A DNA stretch of 64,000 bases from Pleurostoma richardsiae. Its lineage: Eukaryota > Ascomycota > Sordariomycetes > Calosphaeriales > Pleurostomataceae. Positions 20,452-30,179 of the stretch are shown here, one piece after another (position 1 is the first letter of the stretch; each line of letters opens with the position of its first letter). Location of the stretch: NCBI GenBank assembly GCA_030052745.1, contig JANBVO010000001.1:186001-250000 (forward strand), given 5' to 3'. The notes beneath the pieces are model-generated. The model searched no databases, was not told where the DNA came from, and saw only the letters and a list, made by a program, of their open reading frames with translations. A program made the translations under genes and the position numbers.

Positions 20452-21842
20452 CTACATCTTACTCGCCTCCTTCGCCGCGTCCATGTCCTCCCGTGTGAGC
20501 TGAGGTGCTACCTTCTTCTTCTCCCCAAGCTTGCCCAGCCTGTACAGCCCGTCGATGAGCTTCTCGTCCCCGAAGTGGCTGTTGTGCTCGAACTCGGGCT
20601 CCTCCGCGTACGCCACCCGCGCCGCGTCCACGAGGATCCGGCCCGTCATCCCCCACACCTTGTACCGGCCGACCTGCTCCTCCTCCTCCTCGAGCCTCTC
20701 CGCCACGGCGCCCAGGTGCTGCTGCTCCTCCCCAGCCTCCCGGGGCAGGATCTTCTTGGGCTTGGTCACGCGCTGGCCGGTGACCGGGACGTAGAAGTGG
20801 TGCAGCCGCCACGGCTCCTCGTGCCAATGCATCCACTGCCCCTCGTACCAGGGGCCAGGCGGAAGGTCCGCTTCCCGCTCGGGGGGAAGAACCTCGTCGG
20901 TCTTCTTGAGGAAGTTGTGGAAGGGCGCGCTGAAGACGGCAGCCACCTCTTTGGCGTCGAGCTTGGGCATGAGTGCCTCCTCGACGGTCGGAGTCCGGGT
21001 GTCGGAGGAGGTCGTGGCAGCGGGAATCGAGGAGTGGAGGAAGGCGACGCATGGCCTTACGATGAGCTCTGTCCTGGCGAGGCTGCAGGGCAGAGAGCAT
21101 AGATATTCAATACGGAAAGGCGAGGGGATCTTGCTGTCGTCCATAGGGAGGCCAATCTCCTCCCAGGCTTCGCGGCGGGCGATCTGATCTATTGTGTCCC
21201 GAGGTTAGATCAGGACTCCTGCGGGTCGGAGGGGTTTGGGTCTCCCAGGGGTCTCGTACATGGCGTCTCTTCAATGCTATCCGCCTTTCCTCCTGGAAAT
21301 GCAGCATGCCCTGCCCGAGCAAATCGTGGTCAGCAGATACAGCCAATGGGTCGCCGGTCGTAATCGATGCGGCGCGTAACGTACCGGAGAAGCTGCGCAG
21401 ACTCGCCGCGCGCATGGTGATAACGACGCGCAGGTCGCCGCGGCGGTCGGCGTACAGCAGCAGCAGGACGGCCGCCCTCCTGCTGGCCGGCAGCTTGTCC
21501 CAGACGGGGAACGGCGGGGGCTTGTAGGCGCGCAGGCGGGCTATGGCGGCCTTGCTTCTGATGAGTATGCTGTTCATTGTTCACGGCTGCCGCCGGATCT
21601 TCAGCAGGAGGGGCGGCCCGGGTTGTGCCTCAGATACTGACCACCGATGCTGCGCTGAGCGGGGCCATTGTAGACGCATCCCAGTAGTACGAGGCGTTGC
21701 TGAAGAGGTCGAGGTCCTCCGCCGGCGGCGGGGAGGATGCGTCTTTGATGCTCCGGATGAGCTCGTTGACTTCGGATTCGGTGGGCTGCAGGGGCTGCTC
21801 GACTGAGGTGTCGAGCGGGGCCTCTTCTGCAGCGTTGCTCAT
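20452..21842 (-). CDS. Nudix hydrolase, CoA pyrophosphatase type (Pcd1/NUDT7-like)
   Basis: Four exons (21842-21642, 21550-21385, 21310-21260, 21188-20452) give 384 residues. The Nudix box is assembled across two junctions: GGKADSIEETP from the 51-base third exon, then YQIARREAWEEIGL, matching GX5EX7REUXEEXGU with all acidic residues present (about residues 130-152). HAAFPGGK before the box and the RRAAVLLLLYADRRGDLRVV strand fit the NUDT7/NUDT8/Pcd1 group, which cleave CoA and its derivatives, often in peroxisomes or mitochondria. An acidic extension of about 55 residues precedes the family start (MAPLSAASVAAIARLRAYKPP). The exon 1-2 junction uses a GTCAGT donor and GCAAG acceptor, chosen because it restores the SVAAIARLRAYK segment. 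The C-terminal part is longer than in the bacterial enzymes and ends EASKM, without a clear SKL-type peroxisomal signal. Confidence 0.9.
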
Positions 21843-22421
21843 CGTGGGTTGAGTGGAAAGGAGGGGAGGAGGAAGATTGGCTTATGGCCGCGGTTGAGAG
21901 ATCCCGGCATGGCTCTCGCTCTCGGCGACCCCAGGGCCGCTAGGCCGGGAGCCGGCTATTACCTCACACCCCCGTCAGTGTGGGGGAAGCCGCAGTTGGG
22001 CGGTCCATAGTTACTCTACATAGTAGTTACAAAGGTAGGTACTCTGTGTAGCACCCTCAACTCAGTTACCTGAATGCGCCGGGCTGGTCTCGATCATCGA
22101 TCCTCAACTTTCACACATGTTCTGATTATTCGCAACTTGACGATAAATACCTACTCTCTGCTATCTTACACTTCCATAATCCTGTTGCCTAGAACCGTGG
22201 TTCTCCAATAGGCTTGTTACTTTTCGACCTAAAAACATACCTACCGAGCGTTCATATCAGGGGGGGATCCTGCTTCAATATAAGGCATCATGTCTCATCC
22301 CTAGCAGCGTTTGCTATAACGTCATGACAACTACTGTGTATATCGGTGTATATGGTAACTAGACAGGTTAACTGAGAGTCACATAGGATCCACCATCTGC
22401 AGACGAGACGACAACTTACCT
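21843..22421. other. Intergenic region
   Basis: These 580 bases hold the promoter of the Nudix gene (read leftward) and the 3' flank of the next leftward gene, beyond 22422. Short TACCTA-type motifs occur near 22030 and 22240, but I see no gene. Confidence 0.55.
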
Positions 22422-23879
22422 TCACACCAGCCTCGGCGTGCTGGGCCTGTACTCCCCCGCCTCCGTGATCACGCGGATCTGCCGTCTCAGGCTGTCCCTC
22501 CTCTTCTCAGCCTTAGTCTTAACATGTGCCGTCTTCTTCGCCTGGACATACAGCTCCTGGATCCCCTCGTTTGTCTTCTGCAGCACACGCGACGCAGGAG
22601 ACGGTCCGGCTGTCCCGTCCGCTCTGCGGAAAGTCGTCCACTGGCCCAGCTTCTCCGGTCCTAACCTGGCCTTCAGGGAGCCCAGGTCTATCGACTTTGG
22701 TCTCAGCATCCTTATGAGAGACCGGCGCTTCGTCTGGTCTGCATCCCCGGGCCTGACAGGTGGATAGAGCAACGCCTTGTGCGCACCTTGTCCTACCGTG
22801 TTTTGCGTGCCCATTTGTCCCCTGGAGAAACCACCTCCGCCCGTTTCCAGTACGGTAAAAGGGGATATGTCGCCGGACCGGTCATTATTGGCACGACTGG
22901 GCGCTGCACGAGCCTGAAGCTCAGGCTCAAACAGTCCACTGCAGCGACTTGAGTCGTCCTGTGCTAGTTCCACGGTAGTGACGTGGTACAATTCCCTCGC
23001 ACCGCTGCTGCCACGTCGATGAAGCCGATACCGGCCATAGAGGCCTAGCTCCTCCTCCAGTGGATCTATCGCCGGCGGCGAGGTTGATGTTGGGCCATCC
23101 CTCTGGTGTTCAACTTCTCGGGAGTGCATAGGTGCCTCGGCCGGGGCAGAGGATCGAAGAAAGCACGATATCTCTGTGGTAGAGACACGTGAATCCGTGT
23201 TGCTATGAGAGGAGTAGTTAGATGAGTTGCTCGAATTCGGAACATGGCTTGATTGATCCACGCTAGGAACATCTGCAGCTGTCGAACTCCGGCTCTCTAG
23301 ACTTGCGGACGGCTGCGGTGCTGGGAGCCATACAGGAGAGGCGAGTGACGGCCCCGGTCCCACGTCAAGCCCCGTCAGTTGCCGGATTTTCTGCATTGAG
23401 TTGTGCAGCGTCGGCGAGCAGGGCGAGACGGGAGAGTTGGAGTTCCTCGAGCTGGTCATTCGCAGGATACGCTGGTGACCCGTCGGCCTCGGCTGGGGAG
23501 AGAGGATCTCTTGAGGCGGAGCGTGGCCGGCGACTTTGACGTTAATCTTTGGAGCTGCTCTGGGCTCTGTGAAGTGCCCGGCGGCTAACTCTGGGATATC
23601 TCGTCCTCCTTCTTGTTCACCGAGCCTGTTCCTGGAGGCACTCTCATTGTTAGTAGCCGCCGTAGCAGTGGTCTCCCATTCCCTTGGAGCCTTCCATTCC
23701 CTCAGCCTAGACCTCGGCGGTGGAGTAGGGATGGCAGGCAGCGGCTTAGACTCGTAAACTCGCACAGCAGTCGGCGGTGGGAGTCGATACTGCTGCTGTG
23801 GAGGCAGAGATGCCCCGACATTGGGAAGTGATGTCCAAGCCTTCTCCTGCATCCCATGTGCAGTGCCACTAGCCATCAT
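22422..23879 (-). CDS. Disordered Ser/Pro-rich protein of unknown function
   Basis: A single open frame gives 485 residues from the MMASGTAHGMQEKAW start; an in-frame ATG at 23939 would add 20 residues whose sequence looks like 5' UTR. Most of the protein is low complexity, rich in Ser, Pro and Asn (NSSNSSNYSSHSN). Short ordered-looking islands are NSMQKIRQLTGLDVGPG, EEELGLYGRYRLHRRG and the C terminus, which is a basic amphipathic stretch (VQAKKTAHVKTKAEKRRDS, then RRQIRVITEAG). KRRSLIRMLRPKSIDLGS resembles a basophilic kinase target. There is no signal peptide or membrane segment. I recognise no family; the design fits a fungal signalling or cytoskeleton-linked regulatory protein, but that is a guess. 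Confidence 0.75.
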   Translation of the reverse strand: MMASGTAHGMQEKAWTSLPNVGASLPPQQQYRLPPPTAVRVYESKPLPAIPTPPPRSRLREWKAPREWETTATAATNNESASRNRLGEQEGGRDIPELAAGHFTEPRAAPKINVKVAGHAPPQEILSPQPRPTGHQRILRMTSSRNSNSPVSPCSPTLHNSMQKIRQLTGLDVGPGPSLASPVWLPAPQPSASLESRSSTAADVPSVDQSSHVPNSSNSSNYSSHSNTDSRVSTTEISCFLRSSAPAEAPMHSREVEHQRDGPTSTSPPAIDPLEEELGLYGRYRLHRRGSSGARELYHVTTVELAQDDSSRCSGLFEPELQARAAPSRANNDRSGDISPFTVLETGGGGFSRGQMGTQNTVGQGAHKALLYPPVRPGDADQTKRRSLIRMLRPKSIDLGSLKARLGPEKLGQWTTFRRADGTAGPSPASRVLQKTNEGIQELYVQAKKTAHVKTKAEKRRDSLRRQIRVITEAGEYRPSTPRLV

Positions 23880-24843
23880 CAACCAAAACAATTTGAGATG
23901 CCAACAGTCACGCACTCGAGAAATAAGCCCGCGTTCCATCTAGCAGGTGTTGTATTATTTAATCGAGCGGCTTTTGGGGCCCCGACGGTCTGCTATACTG
24001 ACAAAGAAGGACTCGCCACGTCGAGGCCTCGGCCACTGACCAACACAGCCCGGTCGTCAGCTTATTCGGCATCGCTCTTTTATCCCCCTCTCAAAGAGAA
24101 TGGCTGCGGCAAAGGACGGTGACCTGACACTGACTCTGGAGGTGTGACTCCTGGATCCAATCATCAATGTTTGTCGTCGGGAGCCCGGCAGTCACGAGGT
24201 TGGATCTGTAATACACCATCGCCTTTGAGTGACAATGGCCCATCCCATCCAACCCCGGAGGAAGGGAGCCAACTGTCAGCAATCCCGCGTGACGAAACCG
24301 AGGGTCTGGTTCGGCGCAGGGGTATAGGGTCGACATCAGTGAGACATCGGAGGGTTGCACGAAGGGGAAGCCAGTGTCGCTGGACAAAGGCAGTGGCTAT
24401 TTTGGCGCCCCTGTAAACCAGCTGGTAACGAGAACTAGTACCCCGAGGACGTAGCACCTGGCCCTGTTCATCAGTAGGAAAGAGAAAGTCGAATGGAAAC
24501 ATTTCGCTTCTGCGACTGATACCTGGCTCCGGTGGCGTGCGCCGTAAAGAAAGATGAAGCGGTCGCGGGTGCTTTAGAACTCACCTCGGCCTACGGGGTC
24601 TGGACGATAGGCCTAGTCCGTTGGCCTTGTAGAGCCTGCTACAGCCTCCGGGACGCTTTTCCGTGAATCGAGTTAAATGCCATGCGTATCGTCCATCACA
24701 TCTAGAGTCGCGCCCGGACCCCATCCAAACTCCTTGCTATGATTATACAGAATACCTTCTGTGACCGCCTAATCTCCAAGAAGCACATACCACTAGAATA
24801 CATCGGCCTGTGATGATCTAAAACATCCCGTACTCGGAAGCGC
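23880..24843. other. Intergenic region
   Basis: About 960 bases, with the promoter of the leftward disordered-protein gene on its left and the 3' flank of the EXS gene on its right. Opposing short frames at 24091-24502 have no recognisable domain. I see nothing else. Confidence 0.5.
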
Positions 24844-26159
24844 CTAGTCCTCGTCCTCATATTTCCCCTGATAGTCCCCCAGCAGGATATCGTCCACCCC
24901 GAGCCCCGTGTTGGTGGTCCTGATCCACTCCGTCTCGACCCGGAAGAAGATCCACACCCACCGGCGGAAGACCTCGAGGAACTCGATGACGAAGATGGAG
25001 CTCTCGAAGTCGGCGATGTGGTCCAGGTGCGGGCTCAGCTTGAGCGACCACGTGCACCGGAGCACCAGGTCCAGCCCGATGACGGCGTAGTACAGCGCCG
25101 GCTGGCCGAGCGCGATCCGCCGGCGCAGGCCGTAGGGGTGCTCGGGCGAGTTGCGCTCCCTGGCGCCCGCGAACAGCGTCAGGTCCCAGTCCTTGGCCAC
25201 GTCCCAGTAGAAGCTGTACAGCGAGTTGAACGCCACGGCCGCCAGCCACAGGCGGTACAGCCCGGCCCGGGACTGCTCGGGCGGCAGGCTCCGCTGCAGC
25301 GCGCTGAGGATGATGACGGGGAACGCGCTCGCGTACTTGGCGGCGTTGGCGAGGTGCTGCCCGCCCCAGCCGGTGCTCTCCTTGTACGGCGCGCGGCGCA
25401 CGCGCACGTACTCGATCAGGCACTGCCGCAGCCGGACTAGCGAGGGCGCGGCCATGATGAGTGGCACGACGACCTGCCCGCCACAGTTGCGCTCCGGGCG
25501 GTCAGTGGCGGACCCGCCCGAGTGCAGGAACATGCACAGGCACACGAACAGGTCGCCCATCACTTTGGCGTACGATGTCAGCACATCGGCCAGCAGGATG
25601 TCGCCGAACTTGCCGTCCTGCGCCTGGGCAAGCCCGCCGACGGCGACGCGCCGCAGTGTGTGCAGGAGGCGGCCTCGTCCACTGTGTGAGATGGCGAAGC
25701 CGCGCAGAGGGAGGACGAAGAGTGCGCCGAGCACGAGGAGGTAAGTCATGGGCATCCAGTCGTAGTAGACGACAAGAGTCGGGTCACGGTGGGAGAAGAC
25801 CCAGAAGGTGACGATGGAGAAGACGAAGGTCGCGGAGACGACAGTCGCCAGGCGGTATGTCGAGTGGTGGTGCGCCGGCTGATGCGGCGAGTTGCGCGGC
25901 GGATACCGTATCAAATTAGGCACGTCGATGCCACGGAGGTGGAGGTAATGGAGGTTGATGCCCCATCCCCAGACGGCTGGAAGTGCGGTCAATGTCAGCA
26001 TAACAGCCAGCAGTTGTAGCCTTGAAAGCAAAGGGCAGCCCAGTCTTAAAGGCGCACTCAGCACGTACCTGCAATCACGATGAAAGCAACTCGGTAGGGC
26101 AAGGGGAAGGTCAGGCTGAAGGAGTCGAGCTGCGGCTCGACAGCGGGATCCCCATCCAT
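24844..26159 (-). CDS. EXS-domain membrane protein, Erd1-like
   Basis: Two exons (26159-26069, 25976-24844) joined in phase 1 at a GTACGT donor give 407 residues. The junction restores a first membrane helix (PYRVAFIVIAAVWGWGINLHY). Several more helices follow (for example VVSATFVFSIVTFWVF and DWMPMTYLLVLGALFVL). The EXS signature is clear: YRLWLAAVAFNSLYSFYWDVAKDWDL, here cited in two parts, and FRRWVWIFFRVETEW near the end. EXS proteins include yeast Erd1, a Golgi protein needed to retain ER residents and recycle phosphate, and the Xpr1/Pho90 group. Without an SPX domain and at this length it fits Erd1, so Golgi action is the likely role. The C terminus is acidic (KYEDED). It is divergent from PEX10, with 492 bases between the starts. 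Confidence 0.88.
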
Positions 26160-26651
26160 TGTGCCCGCAGACCCTCTGCTTTCCTAACCTTCATGGACGG
26201 TCTCTTGAGATCCGGCCGCTATGAGCGTCTCAAAGCGGCTGTTTGATGCAAGTCGAGGTCGTTGAGATGCCTGTCTGGTCGTCTGGATATTCCGTGGAGA
26301 AGTCGACGACGTGGTTTTTGCAACTGCAGCTTTTCCTAGTCTGCCGTTGCGCGTCAGGGGGCGCGGGCCAGCTAATTTTAGGGAACGTCATCAGCAAGGT
26401 CACACCCCAGATCGGGAGTTAGCGGCAGCTTAGTGGTCAGCCTCACAAGCAGCCGACTTCCATCCCGGCAGTTTGGAGATGCCGAGGCATTCGCCCATGT
26501 CTTTCGAGATCACCAATCTTCAGCCGAGCGCAGCCTATCTGGCTTTGTCGCGCTTTCTGCCCTCCTCGTTTGTTGCACTGCATTATCGGCCCGTATCATA
26601 ATGGTCGATGAAGCTTCATCTACAAGAGACTGAGAGAGCAATTACTCGACG
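26160..26651. promoter_or_regulatory. Divergent promoter region of the EXS gene and PEX10
   Basis: These 492 bases separate two divergent starts. No gene lies in them. No element is recognised with confidence. Confidence 0.5.
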
Positions 26652-27363
26652 ATGTCATCACCATCCCCCGATCCTCTTCCCACGATGGCCTCGCCCTCTT
26701 ATTCCTCCTCCTCCGCCCCGTCAATAACCTCCTCCCCCTATCCCTTCGCTGCGGCGCCGGATATAATTCGCGCCCACCAGAAAGATGCCTACTTCCAGGG
26801 CGTCCTGACCAACCAGCTGACCGACCTGCACCGCCGCCTCCTCGGCGCCCGCTCCTCTCACGCCTGGGCCTCCGAGGCCCGCACCGCCGCCGACCTCCTC
26901 TACCTCTCCTTGACGACGCTCGTCGGCAACCGCACCCTCGGCGAGGAGTACTGCGACCTCGTCCAGGTCGAATCTCCCCCTACGCCCTCATCTTCCTCCT
27001 CCACGAACAACAACAGCAGCAGCACCGGCGGGCCCGTCCTCCCCTCCCTCCCCCGCCGCGCCGCCTACATCGCCAGCAGCGTCCTCCTCCCCTACGCCCT
27101 CGCGCGGCTCCTCCCGTCCGTGCGCTCCCGCGCCCGCGCCCGCCTCGAGGCCCGCCTCACCGCCCTCACCCGCGAGAACAAGTCCCACACCCGCGAGTAC
27201 CGCGCGGCCCGGTACGTCCTCGCGCACCTGCCCTCACTCACCTCCGGCGACCACGTGCGGGCCGTCGCCCTCGCCGCCTTCTACTTCACCGGCGCGTACT
27301 ACAGCCTCGCCAAGCGGGCCGCCGGCCTGCGGTACGTGTTCACGCGGCGCGTCGACGAAGGGC

Positions 27364-27394
<31 letters not shown>

Positions 27395-27920
27395 GGCCGG
27401 GTACGAGGTGCTGGGCGTGCTGCTGGTGGTCCAGCTGGCGGTGCAGGGGTGGCTGCACCTGCGGACGGCGCTGGGCCCCGCGCCGGCGGGCGAGGAGGCC
27501 GCGGTGGAGGCGGCGATCCGGGAGCGCGCGCGCGCCGACGTGGTCGACGTGTCGCTGGACGCCAACAGCTACAGCAGCAACAACGAGCTCCTGCTCGGCG
27601 CGTCAGGGGGAGGGGGGGGAGCAGGCCAGCACGGGCGGAGCCGCGCGGCGCTGGGCGCCATGGCGCACACGCCGGTGCCCAAGGGCGAGCGGCCGCGGTA
27701 CGACCTGGGCGCCGGGGAGGACGTGATGGCGTGGGTGCGGGGCGCGGCGCAGCGCAAGTGCACGCTGTGCCTGGAGGGGCTGAGGGACCCGGCGGCGACG
27801 CCGTGCGGGCACGTCTTCTGCTGGAGCTGCATCGGGGACTGGGTGCGCGAGAAGCCCGAGTGCCCGCTGTGTCGGCGGGAGGCGATGGTGCAGCATATAT
27901 TGCCGCTGAGGGTTGTATGA
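26652..27920 (+). CDS. PEX10: Peroxin-10, RING-finger E3 ubiquitin ligase
   Basis: A single exon of 422 residues. Pex10 forms, with Pex2 and Pex12, the membrane ubiquitin-ligase complex that recycles the import receptor Pex5 at peroxisomes. The N-terminal domain shows PDIIRAHQKDAYFQGVL and LLGARSSHAWASEARTAADLLY, both family hallmarks, then hydrophobic segments (AAYIASSVLLPYALARLLPS; ALAAFYFTGAYYSLAKRA). The C terminus is a complete C3HC4 RING from about residue 370: CTLCLEG, TPCGHVFCWSCI and ECPLCRREA. Fungal insertions are a Ser/Asn tract (about 117-130), a run of nine glycines near 237-246 encoded by GGC repeats, and a second Gly-rich tract before the RING. An in-frame Met at residue 12 (MASPSYSSSS) is an alternative start. 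Very high GC and codon bias explain long antisense frames. Confidence 0.95.
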
Positions 27921-28432
27921 TGGAATATTGGTTAGTGGACGGACTTGGTGAAGAGATTGGGGAGGCAGAGCGGAATAGATAGCGATGGGAAGTCACTATT
28001 GCACTGTATCAACATGAATGATGAGCTGTCGGCGCATAGCACACACAAAGACATGCCGTCCGGAGAGCTAGGTTACGGGTGACCACGAGTAGACACGGGA
28101 TATAGCATGAGAGGACGCGATGATGGATATCGTGTTTCGAAAACAGGCGCGAATAAACGAACCCTATGCGCATGCCACCTGCTCTATTAAGCTCTCAAGA
28201 CCAGCTAAGAGCATCTGCCATGCGCCATGTACAGAGAATCCCACCAAGATCCGGCCCCATGCAGCCGACCCTGCCTTACAGGTAGCCACTTGTACAATGC
28301 GATGCCTCCACCCCCGGCATCCCCCTTCCCACCATGTTGTATAAGGTATCATCAGGAATCCCCCTTCCGTATTTAACTCCACGAGAAGCACAACGGTTCT
28401 TGTATATCGGCACCAACCCAGCTACGCGCCGC
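27921..28432. other. Convergent intergenic region
   Basis: The rightward PEX10 and the leftward LYAR gene end on either side of these 510 bases. No coding sequence is seen; it holds two 3' flanks. Confidence 0.6.
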
Positions 28433-30179
28433 TCATGAGGGGCAGAACAGCACGATCTCGCCCCGGTCGTTCCTGCGCATCCGCAGTGACCGCCACAGCT
28501 CCTTCTCCTCCATGAGCTTACCGAGGCTGTTGCCTGCTGAGTCCCGCTCGCGGTGGAAGCGCTTGAGCGCCTTGTTCATGCTGCATCCCCTCTCACTCTC
28601 GGGGCCCTTGGTGACAAAGCTCAGGAAGAGATCAGCCCGCGGCTTGTATACCACCATGGTGCCGGACTCTCCCTCCTTGCCATCCTTCGAGTCTGGTCGG
28701 TACTCAATGAGCTTGGGCTCCTTGCCATCTCTGTGATGGTGATGGTGGTGGTGTTTCTTGGTTGTGGACGAGGTTGAGTGTTTCCGCTTCTTCGTCTTGC
28801 TCTTGGACCCTCCGTTCGTAAGCATGGAGATCAGGTTGTTGCCGATGGTCTCGGCGCGGTTCGTCTTTGAGTGCTTGCCATGCTTAGACTTCTTGAGTGG
28901 ACTTGCCGGAGTGTCGGCACCGTCGCCTCCAGAGCCCGAGTAATCAGGCGACGGCGGGAAGACGTGGGGCCGGCTCATAAGCCGGTTCAGGCCCCCGGTA
29001 AGGCCGGAATGTAGAACAGGGGGGGCGTCTGTCATGACCTGGTCGGCAATGTCAAGGTGCAGACGCTTGCGCTTCTTGTCTTTCTTGACTTCCCGGTCAC
29101 TGTCCTTGGTCTTCTTCCGTTCTGCTTTCGGTGCCGGAGTCTCGTAGCTTGGTCCAGCGGGGACAGGGCCCGTACCGTACTGTACGAGAGCCTCGCCGTC
29201 CTCCACCATGTAGCCAGAAGGATCCAGGTACTCGTTGGTATTGCGGTCGTACCGTACCAGCTCGGTGCTTTCGCCAGCTGGAGCCGGCTGGTCTTGGGGG
29301 AGATTCAAGTTGGATGCATTCGGCGTAGCACTCGCGACGAGGAAGTCAAACACATTCACTCCATCTGAGGCGGGAGGCGGGCTGGGCGCGTGAGGCGGGA
29401 CGCCGTTTGTGGACTTGCTCTCGTCCTCATCGTATACCCGATACTTCTCGAACTCAGGGGCGTCTTCAACGTATGCTGTTCGGGCCATGTTGTCTGAGCT
29501 GGACGGCGCCGAGGTCGCCGTGGTCTTCGCTTTTTTGTTCTTGTAAAGCGCGCCTTGGTACTTCTGTTCTTCTGTCATACAACTCTACGGCCAGTGTCAG
29601 CAAGAGTGAGGTTCAAACCCCCAGGCTGGGACAACAAAGCGCTGTACATACCGTATGGGTGCGGTATTCAGTTCCGGGGAAATGGACCATGCAATCGATG
29701 CAGGTGAAAGTGGCGCCTCGACAACGGTTGCGGTGCGGGTCGAGCTTCTTCTTGGTCAAAACATCGCCGCACGCCTATGCACAAGGAAGAGCGGTCAGAT
29801 CCAACGTAGTAGAGGCGCGTGAGAGATGAGGGTTAATTGGACTCTTCCGAAATGTGAAGGAGACAAATCGGCAAGCTCGTCAATGATAAGGGGGAAGGGG
29901 ACTGGTGCTTGGAGGGGGCATGTGTGGAATGGGAGTGGAACAGCAAGGGATGTTGCGAGGTGGAGGGAGGACCAGGTAGGGGGTGTATAAAGGGGGGGCT
30001 CTGGGAGGGTGGGTGGTGGTGCGCGTGATGTAATAATACTATCAAGTCCGGGGTATAGCTGAAAGGGTCCGAGGGGGAGGGGTCGCGATAGGAGGGATAG
30101 CAGGGCGAAGCACGGGACAGCAAACTGGTGAGAGGAGCGTCGTTTGGGGGGATATTACCTCACACGAGAAGGAAACCAT
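28433..30179 (-). CDS. LYAR-type C2HC zinc-finger nucleolar protein
   Basis: Three exons (30179-30159, 29774-29652, 29584-28433) give 431 residues. The first exon is only 21 bases and encodes MVSFSCE; an intron of 384 bases follows, long for this genome. Exon 2 completes the zinc fingers: CEACGDVLTKKKLDPHRNRC and CIDCMVHFPGTEYRTHTSC, the signature of LYAR proteins, followed by MTEEQKYQGALYKNKK as in the family. LYAR acts in the nucleolus in rRNA processing and growth control. The rest is disordered and basic, with KKDKKRKRLHLDIADQVM and a run of eight histidines (near 28734-28757). The C terminus is an ordered basic helix (KALKRFHRERDS, ELWRSLRMRRNDRGEIVLF), here as in fungal relatives. The small first exon was found from the finger's missing first Cys pair. 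Confidence 0.9.
29775..30158 (-). other. Long pyrimidine-rich first intron of the LYAR gene
   Basis: The intron runs from GTAATATCC to GCATAG on the coding strand. Over about 29890-30110 the + strand is strongly G/purine-rich, with repeated GGGGG and GGTGG runs, so the transcript is C/U-rich and the template strand could form G-quadruplexes. At 384 bases it is the longest intron modelled in this window. Confidence 0.7.

Noticed and set aside
29600-29640. GGTTCAAACCC box in a LYAR intron
   Set aside because: Lies inside an intron with no A box or acceptor stem; chance match to a tRNA B box.
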